A stretch of DNA of 64,000 nucleotides from Rhizobium sp. TH135. GTDB taxonomy: Bacteria; Pseudomonadota; Alphaproteobacteria; Rhizobiales; Rhizobiaceae. The stretch spans positions 310,001-374,000 of the forward strand of contig NZ_PKRP01000003.1 in the NCBI RefSeq assembly GCF_002855515.1, given 5' to 3'. A model generated the notes under the pieces. The model saw only the letters and a list, made by a program, of their open reading frames with translations. It did no database searches and was not told the origin of the DNA. The translations under genes were made by a program, and so were the position numbers. Below, piece by piece: positions 42,731 to 52,810 of this stretch; the stretch's first letter is position 1; each line of letters opens with the position of its first letter.

Positions 42731-42764
42731 TAGCGCTTTTCCCCTTCTTCAAGGGAAAACATTG

Positions 42765-42790
42765 GGGCATCGCGTGACAACGCGATGCCC
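42765..42790 (+). terminator. Hairpin between tsf and pyrH
   Basis: GGGCATCGCG pairs perfectly with CGCGATGCCC around TGACAA, after a smaller TTTTCCC/GGGAAAA hairpin at about 42737-42759. There is no long U-tract, so partial termination or mRNA protection is likely. Confidence 0.55.
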
Positions 42791-42828
42791 TTCGTGTATC
42801 CGGCACAGAATTGTTCTCGGGAGCTTTC

Positions 42829-43551
42829 ATGTCAGCCAAGCCATTGTTCAAACGCGTCCTCCTCAAGGCTTCCGGTGAAGCCCTCATGGGCAGTCAGGGA
42901 TTCGGGATCGATGTCGCAGTGGCCGATCGGATCGCTGGCGATATCGCTGAAGCCCGCCGCATGGGCGTCGAAGTCGGCGTCGTCGTCGGCGGTGGCAACA
43001 TCTTCCGCGGCGTAGCCGTTGCATCCAAGGGCGGCGATCGCGTCACCGGCGACCACATGGGCATGCTGGCGACTGTCATCAACGCGCTGGCACTTGCAAC
43101 CTCGCTGCGCAAACTCGACATCGACACGGTTGTTCTGTCGGCAATCGCCATGCCGGAAATCTGTGAGAGCTTCTCGCAGCGCGCCGCCTTGCACCATCTG
43201 GCGCAGGGCAGGGTGGTGATCTTCGCCGGCGGCACCGGCAACCCGTTCTTCACCACCGATTCCGCCGCAGCCCTCCGCGCCGCCGAGATCGGCGCCCAGG
43301 CGATCTTTAAGGGAACCCAGGTCGACGGCATCTACTCCGCCGATCCGAAGAAGGACCCCACCGCGACGCGCTTCGACAGCCTGACGCATGACGAGGTCCT
43401 GCAGAAGGGTCTGGCCGTCATGGACGTCGCGGCAGTTGCCCTTGCGCGCGAAAATCACATTCCGATCATCGTCTTCTCGATCCATGAGAAGGGTGGCTTC
43501 GGCGAAATCCTGTCTGGCGCCGGTCGCATGACCATCGTCACCGACAACTGA
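42829..43551 (+). CDS. pyrH: Uridylate kinase
   Basis: A 240-residue UMP kinase of the amino acid kinase fold, phosphorylating UMP to UDP. Signatures are KRVLLKASGEALMG at the N-terminus, GVVVGGGNIFRG near 55, VIFAGGTGNPFFTTDSAAALRAAEIGA near 130 and GTQVDGIYSADPKKDP near 165. The ATG at 42829 (MSAKPLFKRVLLK) gives the normal length; six upstream codons starting at 42811 are ignored. It lies between tsf and frr, as in most bacteria. Confidence 0.96.
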   Translation: MSAKPLFKRVLLKASGEALMGSQGFGIDVAVADRIAGDIAEARRMGVEVGVVVGGGNIFRGVAVASKGGDRVTGDHMGMLATVINALALATSLRKLDIDTVVLSAIAMPEICESFSQRAALHHLAQGRVVIFAGGTGNPFFTTDSAAALRAAEIGAQAIFKGTQVDGIYSADPKKDPTATRFDSLTHDEVLQKGLAVMDVAAVALARENHIPIIVFSIHEKGGFGEILSGAGRMTIVTDN

Positions 43552-43611
43552 TCACAGGCAAGGGCGGCATCGCTGGATGTCGCCGACTGAAAGAGCAATG
43601 GGAGAACCATG

Positions 43612-44172
43612 ATGACCGCAGGGGTTGATCTCAACGACATTAAGCGCCGCATGGACGGTGCGATCAATGCATTCAAGAACGACATCGCATCGCTGCGCAC
43701 GGGGCGTGCCTCGGCCAACATTCTCGATCCGGTCACGGTCGATGCCTATGGTTCGCGCGTGCCGCTGAACCAGGTGGCGAACGTCACCGTGCCGGAGCCG
43801 CGCATGCTCGGCGTTTCGATCTGGGACAAGTCGATGGTCAACGCCGTCGACCGCGCCATCCGCGAAGCCAATCTCGGGCTGAACCCGATCGTTGACGGCC
43901 AGAACCTGCGCATTCCGCTGCCTGAACTCAACGAAGAGCGCCGCAAGTCGCTCGTCAAGGTCGCGCACGACTACGCCGAAAAGGCCAAGGTCGCCATCCG
44001 CCACGTACGTCGTGACGGCATGGACGGTTTGAAGAAGGCCGAAAAGGACGGTTCGATCAGCCAGGACGACAGCCGCTCCCTCTCTGACAAGGTGCAGAAG
44101 ATGACCGACGAGACGATTGTCGACATCGACCGCTTGCTCGTCGAGAAGGAAAAGGAAATCATGCAGGTTTAA
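43612..44172 (+). CDS. frr: Ribosome recycling factor
   Basis: A 186-residue factor that splits post-termination ribosomes with EF-G. It has [59 protein letters not shown] and [40 protein letters not shown], all characteristic. Two ATGs are adjacent (43609 and 43612); the second lies at the better distance from GGGAG and gives the standard 186 residues. uppS follows 49 bp later. Confidence 0.96.
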   Translation: MTAGVDLNDIKRRMDGAINAFKNDIASLRTGRASANILDPVTVDAYGSRVPLNQVANVTVPEPRMLGVSIWDKSMVNAVDRAIREANLGLNPIVDGQNLRIPLPELNEERRKSLVKVAHDYAEKAKVAIRHVRRDGMDGLKKAEKDGSISQDDSRSLSDKVQKMTDETIVDIDRLLVEKEKEIMQV

Positions 44173-44221
44173 GCGAGAGTCGCTGTATATCGTCCTCTCT
44201 GAGCCGCTTGGATCCTTGCCA

Positions 44222-44965
44222 ATGTCGACAGTTCAACATCGCATCGTCCCGCAGCATGTTGCGATCATCATGGATGGCAATGGGCGCTGGGCGAATGCGC
44301 GCGGCTTGCCGCGCACCTTCGGCCACCGCAAGGGGGTGGAGGCTGTCCGCGAAACCGTGAAGGCTGCCGGCGAGGCGGGCGTTGCTTTTCTGACGCTGTT
44401 TGCCTTCTCCTCCGAGAACTGGCGGCGCCCGGAAGCCGAGGTGAACGAGCTTTTCGGACTGCTGAAAGCCTTCATCCGCCGCGACCTTGCTGACCTCCAT
44501 CGCGAGGGTGTGCGGATCCGGGTGATCGGAGAGCGACAGAACCTGCGCGACGACATTCGCTCGCTGCTGCTCGAGGCCGAAGAGACCACGGTCGGCAATA
44601 CGGCCATGACCCTCGTCATCGCCTTCAACTACGGCTCCCGTGACGAAATCGCACGGGCAGCAGCCCGCCTGGCGGCAGAAGTCCAGGCCGGTCGGCTCGA
44701 TCCGTCTCAAATTGACGCACAGAAGCTCAACGACTGCCTGGATACGGCGGGTATCCCTGATCCCGATCTCGTCATCCGCACGAGCGGCGAGGAGCGGTTG
44801 TCGAATTTCCTGCTCTGGCAGGCGGCCTATGCGGAACTGATGTTCGTGCCGGATTTCTGGCCCGACTTCACGCCGGCGCTCTTTCATTCCGTCCTGGAAC
44901 GATACGCCGCCCGCGATCGCCGATTCGGCGGTCTCTCGGCGAAAGCCGTGGCGGTCGGCTCATGA
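44222..44965 (+). CDS. uppS: Undecaprenyl diphosphate synthase (isoprenyl transferase)
   Basis: A 247-residue cis-prenyltransferase that makes the lipid carrier for peptidoglycan and polysaccharide synthesis. The catalytic aspartate is D18 in [22 protein letters not shown] follows, [13 protein letters not shown] near 70 is the substrate region, and [25 protein letters not shown] near 185-210 completes the active site. The ATG at 44222 is chosen as it directly precedes the conserved HVAIIMDG core. It overlaps cdsA by four bases (ATGA). Confidence 0.95.
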   Translation: MSTVQHRIVPQHVAIIMDGNGRWANARGLPRTFGHRKGVEAVRETVKAAGEAGVAFLTLFAFSSENWRRPEAEVNELFGLLKAFIRRDLADLHREGVRIRVIGERQNLRDDIRSLLLEAEETTVGNTAMTLVIAFNYGSRDEIARAAARLAAEVQAGRLDPSQIDAQKLNDCLDTAGIPDPDLVIRTSGEERLSNFLLWQAAYAELMFVPDFWPDFTPALFHSVLERYAARDRRFGGLSAKAVAVGS

Positions 44966-45807
44966 CCCTGACCATGTCGCGCGAGCTGCAGCTCAGGATC
45001 GTCTCTGCCATCGTGATGATCGTCTTGGTCCTTTCGGCGACCTGGTTAGGCGGTTTGGCCTTCAAGGCTGTGGCGGCAGCGATCGGTCTGTTGATCTATT
45101 ACGAATGGTCCACGATTACGCGGCTCGCGGAAGGCAGCCTGAGGGCGAATGCCTTCGGTTGGTTGTCGATGGCGTTGATCAGCCTCAACATGCTGTTTGG
45201 ACAGGCCGAACTGACCGTGCCGCTCTTTGCTGGTCTTGTGATCACATCTGCCATTCCCTCTTTGTTGCGCCGTGTCAGCTGGTGGCAGCCCGGCGGGCTG
45301 TTCTATGCTGGTCTGAGCGCCATTTCGCTGTCCGCCATCCGGGGTGAGGATTCGCTCGGCTTCATCGCCATGCTCTTCGTCTTCGTGGTGGTCTGGGCAA
45401 CCGACATCCTGGCTTACTTCGTCGGGCGGGCCATCGGAGGCCCGAAGCTTGCCCCGCGCATATCGCCCGGCAAGACATGGTCCGGCGCCATTGGCGGGAC
45501 CGTGTCCGGTGTGGCCGGTGGACTTTTGGTGGCAATGGCCCATTTCCAGGACGTCGGCATATGGGTGGTGCTGGTGGCGCTCGCTCTTTCGATAGCAAGC
45601 CAGATCGGTGACCTCTTTGAATCCTTTATCAAGCGGCGATTTGGCGTGAAGGATTCGAGCAAGCTCATTCCCGGCCATGGTGGTGTGATGGACCGCGTTG
45701 ACGGCCTTGTATTTGCCTGTTTTGCCGCGTTTTTCTTGGCCATCGGCAGTTCCGCCGGAAGTGCCAATGCCGTCGTGTCCATGGGAGCCTTCCTCTTCGG
45801 TCTTTGA
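44962..45807 (+). CDS. cdsA: Phosphatidate cytidylyltransferase
   Basis: A 281-residue inner-membrane enzyme that makes CDP-diacylglycerol from phosphatidate and CTP. It has about seven helices and the C-terminal signature [35 protein letters not shown], with the metal-binding aspartates. [32 protein letters not shown] is the second conserved stretch. The start codon overlaps the uppS stop codon. rseP follows 66 bp later. Confidence 0.94.
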   Translation: MTLTMSRELQLRIVSAIVMIVLVLSATWLGGLAFKAVAAAIGLLIYYEWSTITRLAEGSLRANAFGWLSMALISLNMLFGQAELTVPLFAGLVITSAIPSLLRRVSWWQPGGLFYAGLSAISLSAIRGEDSLGFIAMLFVFVVVWATDILAYFVGRAIGGPKLAPRISPGKTWSGAIGGTVSGVAGGLLVAMAHFQDVGIWVVLVALALSIASQIGDLFESFIKRRFGVKDSSKLIPGHGGVMDRVDGLVFACFAAFFLAIGSSAGSANAVVSMGAFLFGL

Positions 45808-45873
45808 GGATCGGTTCAATCCGGCAGTCGACGGCGTCAACCTTCGCCAAGTGCGAGATCAGGATACGGATAG

Positions 45874-47007
45874 ATGGATCACATCAGCGCAATCTTCAGT
45901 TTCCTCGGCGGGTATATCCTGCCGTACATCCTGATCCTGTCACTGCTCGTTTTCATCCATGAAATGGGCCACTATCTGGCGGGGCGCTGGTCGGGCATCC
46001 GGATCCTCGCCTTCTCCGTCGGCTTCGGTCCTGAGCTGATCGGTTATACGGACAGCCACGGAACCCGCTGGAAGATTTCAGCAATCCCTCTCGGGGGCTA
46101 TGTACGCTTCTTCGGTGACGCAGATGCTGCGAGCCGCCCTGATGGCTCGATGGCCGAAGAGCTGACCGAGCAGGAACGCGCTCAGACACTGAACGGCGCA
46201 AAGCTGTGGAAGCGCGCCGTGACCGTCGCCGCAGGCCCGCTTGCCAATTTTCTGCTCGCCATCGTAATCTTCGCCGGGATGTTCGCAACCATGGGCAAGC
46301 CGGTCTCCGATCCTGTTGTGGCCGATATCAAGCCGGGCAGTGCCGCGGAGGTCGCCGGCATTGCGCGTGGCGACGTTCTGGTTGCCCTGGATGGTCGCAC
46401 CATCGAGACCTTCGACGATGTTGTGCGCTACATCACAATGCGGCCGGAAGTACCGGTCGAAGTGACGGTCCGCCGCGATGGTCAGGAAGTCGATTTCGAT
46501 CTGGTTCCGCAACGGGCTGTCACCACCGATCGCTTCGGCAACGAGATGGAAGTCGGCCAGATCGGCATCATCACCGACCAGCAGGCTGGCAATTTCCGAA
46601 TCGTCGAACTGTCCCCACTTCAGGCTCTGTGGGAAGGAGTCCGCCAGACCGGCCATATCGTGACCGGCACGTTCGATTATATCGGCAACATGATTGCGGG
46701 CCGTATGAACGCGGATCAGCTGGGCGGACCGGTGCGAGTTGTCCAGGCATCCGGGGAGATGGCGACACTCGGCGTTATCGCCCTGTTAAATCTGGCCGCG
46801 GTTCTTTCCGTTTCTCTGGGGCTTTTGAACTTGTTCCCAGTTCCGGTGCTTGACGGGGGGCATCTCGTTCTCTACGCGATTGAAGCAGTGCGAGGGAGGC
46901 CGATGGGTCAGGGCGCACAGGAAATCGCCTTCCGCATCGGTATGGCCATGATCCTGTCTCTGATGGTTTTTGCCACCTGGAACGATATCAGCCGGTTGAT
47001 TGGCTAG
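45874..47007 (+). CDS. rseP: RseP-type site-2 intramembrane metalloprotease
   Basis: A 377-residue S2P protease of the inner membrane. The zinc motif HEMGH lies at residues 29-33 in the first helix, a single PDZ domain (SAAEVAGIARGDVLVALDGRTIETFDDV) is near 145-190, and the second zinc ligand is in NLFPVPVLDGGHLVLY near 325. Gram-negative RseP proteins cleave anti-sigma factors and leftover signal peptides. E. coli RseP has two PDZ domains; here only one is evident. It lies directly upstream of bamA, a conserved linkage. Confidence 0.94.
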   Translation: MDHISAIFSFLGGYILPYILILSLLVFIHEMGHYLAGRWSGIRILAFSVGFGPELIGYTDSHGTRWKISAIPLGGYVRFFGDADAASRPDGSMAEELTEQERAQTLNGAKLWKRAVTVAAGPLANFLLAIVIFAGMFATMGKPVSDPVVADIKPGSAAEVAGIARGDVLVALDGRTIETFDDVVRYITMRPEVPVEVTVRRDGQEVDFDLVPQRAVTTDRFGNEMEVGQIGIITDQQAGNFRIVELSPLQALWEGVRQTGHIVTGTFDYIGNMIAGRMNADQLGGPVRVVQASGEMATLGVIALLNLAAVLSVSLGLLNLFPVPVLDGGHLVLYAIEAVRGRPMGQGAQEIAFRIGMAMILSLMVFATWNDISRLIG

Positions 47008-47201
47008 CGGGGGAGCTTGCAAGCTGCGAAAGGGTTTGTTTACGATGTTTCAAATTGATAGTGGCGATTGGGCCACGCGTTGAAATGAAGTAAACAGAAA
47101 TTAACTCGCACACTTGCTTGTAGGGTAAAACCCGCTAAAACCACACACGGGCCGGAGTCGGGTAACGACTGCGGGGCAATGGAAGAAGGTAAAGTATACA
47201 C

Positions 47202-49529
47202 ATGAAGGCTGGTTCAAAGTTTTTGAACGCAGTATCGGCGGTCGCGCTGTCTGCTGGTGTTGTGTCTTCGGGAGCAGGTATTGCCGTCCTCGCATCGGCC
47301 GTTGCGGCCGAAGCTGCAGTGGTTCAGCGTATCGACGTACGCGGCGCTCAGCGTGTTGGGCCTGAGGCTGTACGCTCCAACCTTTCGATCCAGCCGGGTC
47401 GGACTTTCTCCAATGCCGACATCGATGAATCGGTCAAGCGTCTCTACGCGACCGGCTTCTTCTCTGATGTTCAGATTTCGGTATCCGGCGGTACGCTCGT
47501 CGTCACAGTTGCTGAAAACCAGCTGATCAATCAGGTGGTGTTCAACGGCAACCGCAAGATCAAGGACGACAAGCTTCAGGGCATCGTCCAGACCCAGGCT
47601 CAGGGTCCTTACAGCGATAGCCTCATCAGCGCCGACATCCAGCGCATCCGCGAAGCCTATGGCGCCATTGGCCGTAGCGACGTCGAAGTCACGACGCAGG
47701 TCGTGCCGGTCGCAGAAGGCCGCGTGAACCTGGCTTTCGTGATCAACGAAGGCGAGCGCACCAAGATCAGCTCGATCAACTTCGTCGGCAACAGCGCCTA
47801 TTCCGACGGTCGTCTGGCCGCCGTTCTGCAGACCAAGGAATCGGGCATCCTGTCCTTCCTGACCCGCAAGGACGTCTACAATGAAGACAAGCTGCGCGCC
47901 GATGAAGAAGCGCTGCGCCAGTTCTATTACAACCATGGTTATGCCGACTTCCGCGTGATCTCTTCTGAGGCCGTGCTGAACGAAACCGGCAACGAATACA
48001 CCATCAACATCACGGTCGACGAAGGCCAACGCTATCGCTTTGGTGCGGTATCGGTTGAATCGACTGTTGATGGCATCGACGGTTCGGAGCTTCAGGGCCT
48101 CCTGGAGACGCGTGAAGGCGACACCTACAGCGCCCGCGACGTCCAGAAGTCGATGGAAGCGATTTCCCGCCGCGTATCTTCGGCTGGCTATCCCTTTGCC
48201 CGCGTTGTGCCGCGTGGTGACCGCAACTTCGAAACCAACACCATCGGGGTGACCTATCTGGTCGACCAGGGTGAGCGCGCCTACGTTGAGCGCATCGAAG
48301 TGCGTGGCAACACTCGTACCCGCGACTACGTCATCCGCCGCGAATTCGACATCTCCGAAGGCGACGCCTTCAACCAGGAGACTATCTCGCGCGCCAAGCG
48401 CCGTCTGGAAGCTCTCGGCTTCTTCTCCGCGGTCAACATCTCGACCCAGGCTGGCAGCTCGCCGGACCGCGTGGTCGTGATTGTTGATGTTCAGGATCAG
48501 CCGACTGGTTCGTTCGGCATCGGTGCTGGTTACTCCGTCGGCGATGGTGGCCTGGTTCTCGAAGCGTCTGTCGAAGAAAAGAACTTCCTCGGTCGTGGCC
48601 AGTTCATTCGTCTTGCTGCCGGTGGCGGCTTCGACGACACGCAGACCTACAACTTCTCGTTCACCGAGCCCTATTTCCTCGGTTACCGTCTGGCCGCCGG
48701 CTTCGATCTCTTCAAGAGCTCGACCAGCAGCAACACCTATTACGACTACGAGGAGCAGGGTGGTACCATTCGGGTCACCGCGCCTATTACTGAAGACCTT
48801 GCGACCACCCTTCGGTATACGTACAAAGAAATCGACTACATTAACGATGGTGCGAACTCTGGAAATACGGCTCAGCCGTACCTTGATGTAATTGAGCAAG
48901 GCACCTGGAAGCAGTCGATCCTCGGTCACTCGATCGTTTACAACACGGTCGACGATCGCCAGAACCCACATGAAGGCATCTATGCGAGCTTTACGCATGA
49001 ATATGCCGGTCTCGGTGGCGACTCCGAATACTACAAGGCCTTCATCCGCGCCCGCATGTTCTACACCCTGTCGGACGAGTTCGACATCGTAGGCTCGCTG
49101 GCTGGTTCGGCCGGTCACGTCGTTGCCCTCGGTGACAACCTGAACGTCTTTGATCAGTTCAAGATCGGCGGCAAGGAAATCCGTGGCTTCGATAATAGCG
49201 GTATCGGTCCTCGCATGGGCGATGACTCGATCGGCGGTACGACGTACTTCACGGCGTCCGCAGAGGCAACATTCCCGCTTCCGCTGGTTCCGCAGGATCT
49301 CGGCTTCCGCGGCGCAGTCTTTGCTGATGCCGGTACGCTGTTCGGAAGCGAACTTGCGAGTGACACGGGAGCCGACGGGACCGGAATGTCTCTCCGTGCA
49401 TCTGTCGGTGCTGGCCTCGTCTGGAATTCGCCCTTCGGTGCTCTTCGCGTCGACTACGCGGTTCCGGTCGCCAAGGAAGACTTCGACGAGACCCAGGAAT
49501 TCCGCTTCAGCATGGCGAACCAGTTCTAA
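47202..49529 (+). CDS. bamA: Outer membrane protein assembly factor BamA
   Basis: A 775-residue Omp85 protein, the core of the BAM machine that inserts beta-barrel proteins. The signal peptide covers about residues 1-38, ending in AVAAEAA. Five POTRA domains follow (for example [22 protein letters not shown] and [21 protein letters not shown]). The C-terminal half is a 16-strand barrel with the conserved IGGKEIRGF (R-G-F motif of loop 6) near 650, and it ends in phenylalanine (FRFSMANQF), as is normal for outer membrane barrels. The 194-bp upstream gap probably contains its own promoter. Confidence 0.96.
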   Translation: MKAGSKFLNAVSAVALSAGVVSSGAGIAVLASAVAAEAAVVQRIDVRGAQRVGPEAVRSNLSIQPGRTFSNADIDESVKRLYATGFFSDVQISVSGGTLVVTVAENQLINQVVFNGNRKIKDDKLQGIVQTQAQGPYSDSLISADIQRIREAYGAIGRSDVEVTTQVVPVAEGRVNLAFVINEGERTKISSINFVGNSAYSDGRLAAVLQTKESGILSFLTRKDVYNEDKLRADEEALRQFYYNHGYADFRVISSEAVLNETGNEYTINITVDEGQRYRFGAVSVESTVDGIDGSELQGLLETREGDTYSARDVQKSMEAISRRVSSAGYPFARVVPRGDRNFETNTIGVTYLVDQGERAYVERIEVRGNTRTRDYVIRREFDISEGDAFNQETISRAKRRLEALGFFSAVNISTQAGSSPDRVVVIVDVQDQPTGSFGIGAGYSVGDGGLVLEASVEEKNFLGRGQFIRLAAGGGFDDTQTYNFSFTEPYFLGYRLAAGFDLFKSSTSSNTYYDYEEQGGTIRVTAPITEDLATTLRYTYKEIDYINDGANSGNTAQPYLDVIEQGTWKQSILGHSIVYNTVDDRQNPHEGIYASFTHEYAGLGGDSEYYKAFIRARMFYTLSDEFDIVGSLAGSAGHVVALGDNLNVFDQFKIGGKEIRGFDNSGIGPRMGDDSIGGTTYFTASAEATFPLPLVPQDLGFRGAVFADAGTLFGSELASDTGADGTGMSLRASVGAGLVWNSPFGALRVDYAVPVAKEDFDETQEFRFSMANQF

Positions 49530-49579
49530 CACTGGCGGTCCAGAACTGCTGGCAGGTTGACGTTCTGGAGCGTTTGCTG

Positions 49580-50644
49580 ATGGAGCATAATCATTTCTTT
49601 CCGCCCCATACCGGGGTGACCTTGGCTGCACTTGCAGCCCACACGGGGGCGGAATTGCAGGATGCGAGCCACGGGGAACGGATCGTTCGATCCGTTTCGC
49701 CGGTGGCGCGGGCGAAGGATGGGGATGTTTGCTACATCCTCTCTCGCCGCAACCGTGAAGAACTCACGACTTGCCAAGCCACGGCGATCTTCTGCGAGAA
49801 GCCTCTGCTTTCCCTGGTACCTTCCCATATTCCCGTTCTCGTCGCCAAGAGTGCCCATACGGCATTTGCTCTTGCGGGCGGTCTTCTGCATCCACAGGGG
49901 CTTGCGCCTGTTCGCATGACGTCCGAGACGGCAAAAATCTCTCCAGCAGCCTTCGTCGATGCGACGGCGCGCCTTGAAGACGGCGTTGAAATTGAGCCCA
50001 TGGCCGTCATTGGCGCTGATGTCGAAATCGGCAGCGGCACGCGCATCGGCCCAGGTGCTGTGATTGGACCGGGTGTCCGGATCGGTCGCGACTGCGTGAT
50101 TGCCGCCGGCGCGACGGTTCAGGTTGCCCTCGTTGGCAACAATGTGATCATTCACAACGGCGCCCGTATTGGCCAGGACGGCTTCGGTTATGCGCCGGGC
50201 CCGCGTGGCATGCTCAAGATCGTTCAGGTCGGCCGTGTCATCATCCAGGATCATGTCGAGATTGGTGCGAACACCACCATCGACCGTGGCACCATGGACG
50301 ATACCGTGATCGGCGAGGGCACCAAGATCGATAACTTGGTCCAGGTTGGTCACAACGTTCGCATCGGGCGTCATTGTGGCATCGTCAGCCAGGTCGGCAT
50401 TGCCGGCAGCACGGTCATCGGCGATGGCGTCATGATCGGCGGTGCGGCTGGCGTCAATGGCCACATCAAGATTGGCGACGGCGCACAGATTGCCGCGATG
50501 AGCGGCGTTCTCGCAGACGTGCCCCCGGGTGAAAAATACGGCGGCGTACCGGCCCGCCCATTGAAGGATTATCTGCGCGAGGTGGCGGACACCTTGAGCC
50601 GCTATGATGGCCGCGCAAAAGACAAAGGAGCCAGCAATGACTGA
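49580..50644 (+). CDS. lpxD: UDP-3-O-(3-hydroxyacyl)glucosamine N-acyltransferase
   Basis: A 354-residue hexapeptide-repeat acyltransferase that adds the second acyl chain in lipid A synthesis. The N-terminal domain binds uridine ([11 protein letters not shown] to LSRRNREEL). The left-handed beta-helix then spans about 110-300, with [19 protein letters not shown] carrying the catalytic histidine region and [17 protein letters not shown]. The ATG at 49580 has CTGGAGCG upstream; the in-frame TTG at 49574 is less likely. It overlaps fabZ by eight bases. Confidence 0.94.
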   Translation: MEHNHFFPPHTGVTLAALAAHTGAELQDASHGERIVRSVSPVARAKDGDVCYILSRRNREELTTCQATAIFCEKPLLSLVPSHIPVLVAKSAHTAFALAGGLLHPQGLAPVRMTSETAKISPAAFVDATARLEDGVEIEPMAVIGADVEIGSGTRIGPGAVIGPGVRIGRDCVIAAGATVQVALVGNNVIIHNGARIGQDGFGYAPGPRGMLKIVQVGRVIIQDHVEIGANTTIDRGTMDDTVIGEGTKIDNLVQVGHNVRIGRHCGIVSQVGIAGSTVIGDGVMIGGAAGVNGHIKIGDGAQIAAMSGVLADVPPGEKYGGVPARPLKDYLREVADTLSRYDGRAKDKGASND

Positions 50645-51104
50645 ACTCGCGAAGAGCGAATTGGGATCGGCTGATATCCTCGAGATCATGAAGCTTCTGC
50701 CCCACCGCTATCCCTTCCTGCTGGTGGACAAGATCGTCGAGATCGACGGTGACAATTCTGCCATCGGCATCAAGAACGTAACGGCCAACGAGCCGCATTT
50801 CACGGGTCATTTCCCGGAAAGCCCGATCATGCCGGGCGTCCTTCTGATTGAGGGCATGGCGCAGACTGCCGGTGCTATCTGTGCACGGCTTCAGGGCGAG
50901 GGCGGAAATCTCGTCTATTTCATGACGATCGACAATGCCCGTTTCCGCAAGCCTGTCGTGCCGGGCGATCGCGTCGAGTTTCACGTCGTGAAGCAGAAGC
51001 AGCGCGGCAACATCTGGAAGTTCCATTGCGACGCCAAGGTCGACGGCGCGCTGGTCGCCGAGGCTGACATCGGTGCCATGATCATGCGCAAGGATCAGAA
51101 ATGA
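50637..51104 (+). CDS. fabZ: 3-hydroxyacyl-ACP dehydratase FabZ
   Basis: A 155-residue hot-dog-fold enzyme of fatty acid synthesis. [16 protein letters not shown] carries the catalytic histidine, and [23 protein letters not shown] carries the catalytic glutamate. It competes with LpxA for hydroxyacyl-ACP, so its place among lpx genes is functionally meaningful. The ATG at 50637 lies inside the end of lpxD, with AAAGGAG upstream, and its own stop codon overlaps lpxA (ATGA). Confidence 0.96.
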   Translation: MTELAKSELGSADILEIMKLLPHRYPFLLVDKIVEIDGDNSAIGIKNVTANEPHFTGHFPESPIMPGVLLIEGMAQTAGAICARLQGEGGNLVYFMTIDNARFRKPVVPGDRVEFHVVKQKQRGNIWKFHCDAKVDGALVAEADIGAMIMRKDQK

Positions 51105-51916
51105 GCCAGATCGCCGCAAGCGCCGTCATCCATCCGATGGCCGTGGTCGAAGACGGCGCGGTGATCGGCGAAAATGTCCGTATCGGTCCGTTCTGCCGGG
51201 TTGGTTCGCGCGTGACGCTGAAAGACGGGGTTGAGCTCATCTCAAACGCCGTGGTTACCGGTCTGACCGAAATCGGCGCCGGCACCAAGATCCACCCGAT
51301 GGCCGTGATTGGCGGTGTCTCGCAGAGCCTTCACGAGGCGGGCGAAGATTCCACTCTGGTCGTCGGTCAGAATTGCACCATGCGCGAAGGCGTGACGATG
51401 AACTGCGGCACGGTCGGCGGTGGCGGTATCACCCGCGTCGGCGACCACTGCCTGTTCCTGGCCAATTCGCATGTCGCCCATGACTGCATTCTCGGCAATG
51501 ACATCATCCTTTCCAACAATGTCATGCTGGCCGGTCATGTCCACGTCGGTGACAAGGCCATCCTCAGCGGTGGCTGCGCCGTGCACCAGTTCACCCGTAT
51601 CGGTCGTCAGGCCTTCATCGGTGGTTTGTCTGCCGTGGCCTATGATGTCATTCCCTACGGCATGCTGAACGGCAATCCGGGCATTCTGGGCGGCCTCAAC
51701 GTCGTCGGCATGACCCGCGCGGGTATCGAGCGTTCGGTGATCCATCAGGTCCGCCGCGCCTTCAAGCAGATCTTCGAGAGCGAAGGTTCTGCCCGCGCCA
51801 ATGCTGCGGCCATCCGCGAGGAATATCTCGACTGTGCACCCGTGATCGAGATCCTCGATTTCATCGCGGCCGAAAGCGACCGGGCGCTGTCGTCGCCCCA
51901 TCGCGGCAAGAACTGA
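51101..51916 (+). CDS. lpxA: UDP-N-acetylglucosamine acyltransferase
   Basis: A 271-residue trimeric hexapeptide enzyme that starts lipid A synthesis. The beta-helix begins at [61 protein letters not shown] carries the catalytic histidine, and a helical C-terminal domain follows from about residue 195 ([23 protein letters not shown]). The length matches alphaproteobacterial members. Translation is coupled to fabZ by a four-base overlap, and lpxI follows after three bases. Confidence 0.96.
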   Translation: MSQIAASAVIHPMAVVEDGAVIGENVRIGPFCRVGSRVTLKDGVELISNAVVTGLTEIGAGTKIHPMAVIGGVSQSLHEAGEDSTLVVGQNCTMREGVTMNCGTVGGGGITRVGDHCLFLANSHVAHDCILGNDIILSNNVMLAGHVHVGDKAILSGGCAVHQFTRIGRQAFIGGLSAVAYDVIPYGMLNGNPGILGGLNVVGMTRAGIERSVIHQVRRAFKQIFESEGSARANAAAIREEYLDCAPVIEILDFIAAESDRALSSPHRGKN

Positions 51917-51919
51917 TTG

Positions 51920-52810
51920 ATGACGGCGGCCGCGCATCGTGACGGCCTGCCGCGGACCGGTCGCCTCGCGATCATCGCTGGCAGCGGAAAACTGCCGCTC
52001 TTCCTGGCCGAAGCGGCTCGTGACGCAGGCGAGGATCCCATCGTCCTCAGACTGAAGAACGAAGCCGACGATATCTGGCAAGGCTTCGACACCGCTGTCA
52101 TCGGCGTCGGCGACATGGCGGGTCTCTCTGCGCTGTTCCGTCAGCATGATATTCGCCGGGTCGTGATGTCGGGTGCCGTCAAGCGACGCCCGGCCTTCGG
52201 CGAGATCCGGGTCAATTGGAAATCTCTTCTCAAGCTCCCGAGTGCCCTCAAGACATTGCTCGCCGGCGGTGACGATGCTGTCTTGCGCATGGTGATCGCG
52301 CTGATCGAGGCGCAAGGCTGCGAAGTGCTCGGCGCGCATGAAATCCTGCCGGGTCTCCTGGCAACGGTGGGACCACTCGGGACGATTTCCCCGGACGCGG
52401 ATGCGTTGAAGGATATCGACAGAGCGGCGGATGCCGCTGAGACGCTGGGCAGGCTCGACGTCGGGCAGGGGGCGGTTGCGGTCGGTGGCCGCATCGTAGC
52501 ACTAGAGGGCGTCGAAGGCACCGATGCCATGCTTGCCCGCGTTAAGGGGCTGCGCTCGGAGGGACGGATCTCCCAGCGCCGCAAGGGCGTTCTGGTCAAA
52601 CTCTGCAAGCCGCAGCAGGATCTTCGGGCAGATCTGCCGACAGTCGGCGTTTCGACTGTCGCAAACGCCAAAGCCGCAGGGCTGGCGGGCATTGCCGTCG
52701 AAGCCGGGCGGGCCCTCGTGGTCGAGCGCGAGGCGATGATCGCGGCTGCGGATGCCGCCGGGATCTTTGTCGTCGGCATAGACCGGTCGAACAAGGAGCT
52801 TCAAGCATGA
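51920..52810 (+). CDS. lpxI: UDP-2,3-diacylglucosamine diphosphatase LpxI
   Basis: A 296-residue LpxI (DUF1009) protein, the alphaproteobacterial replacement for LpxH, which cleaves UDP-diacylglucosamine to lipid X. GRLAIIAGSGKLPLFLAEAARDAG opens the N-terminal domain. The C-terminal domain has VEGTDAMLARVKGLR and LPTVGVSTVANAKAAGLAGIAVEAGRALV with the expected acidic residues. No LpxH-type motif is present in the window. The ATG at 51920 is used; a TTG directly before it is in frame. It overlaps lpxB by four bases. Confidence 0.93.
   Translation: MTAAAHRDGLPRTGRLAIIAGSGKLPLFLAEAARDAGEDPIVLRLKNEADDIWQGFDTAVIGVGDMAGLSALFRQHDIRRVVMSGAVKRRPAFGEIRVNWKSLLKLPSALKTLLAGGDDAVLRMVIALIEAQGCEVLGAHEILPGLLATVGPLGTISPDADALKDIDRAADAAETLGRLDVGQGAVAVGGRIVALEGVEGTDAMLARVKGLRSEGRISQRRKGVLVKLCKPQQDLRADLPTVGVSTVANAKAAGLAGIAVEAGRALVVEREAMIAAADAAGIFVVGIDRSNKELQA

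Noticed and set aside
47214..49631. 805-codon open frame antisense to bamA
   Set aside because: It mirrors bamA exactly, has no domain logic or ribosome site, and is a known effect of GC-rich codon use on the opposite strand.
49526..50689. 387-codon frame antisense to lpxD
   Set aside because: The repeated D-H-N pattern is the reverse reading of hexapeptide repeats, not a real repeat protein.
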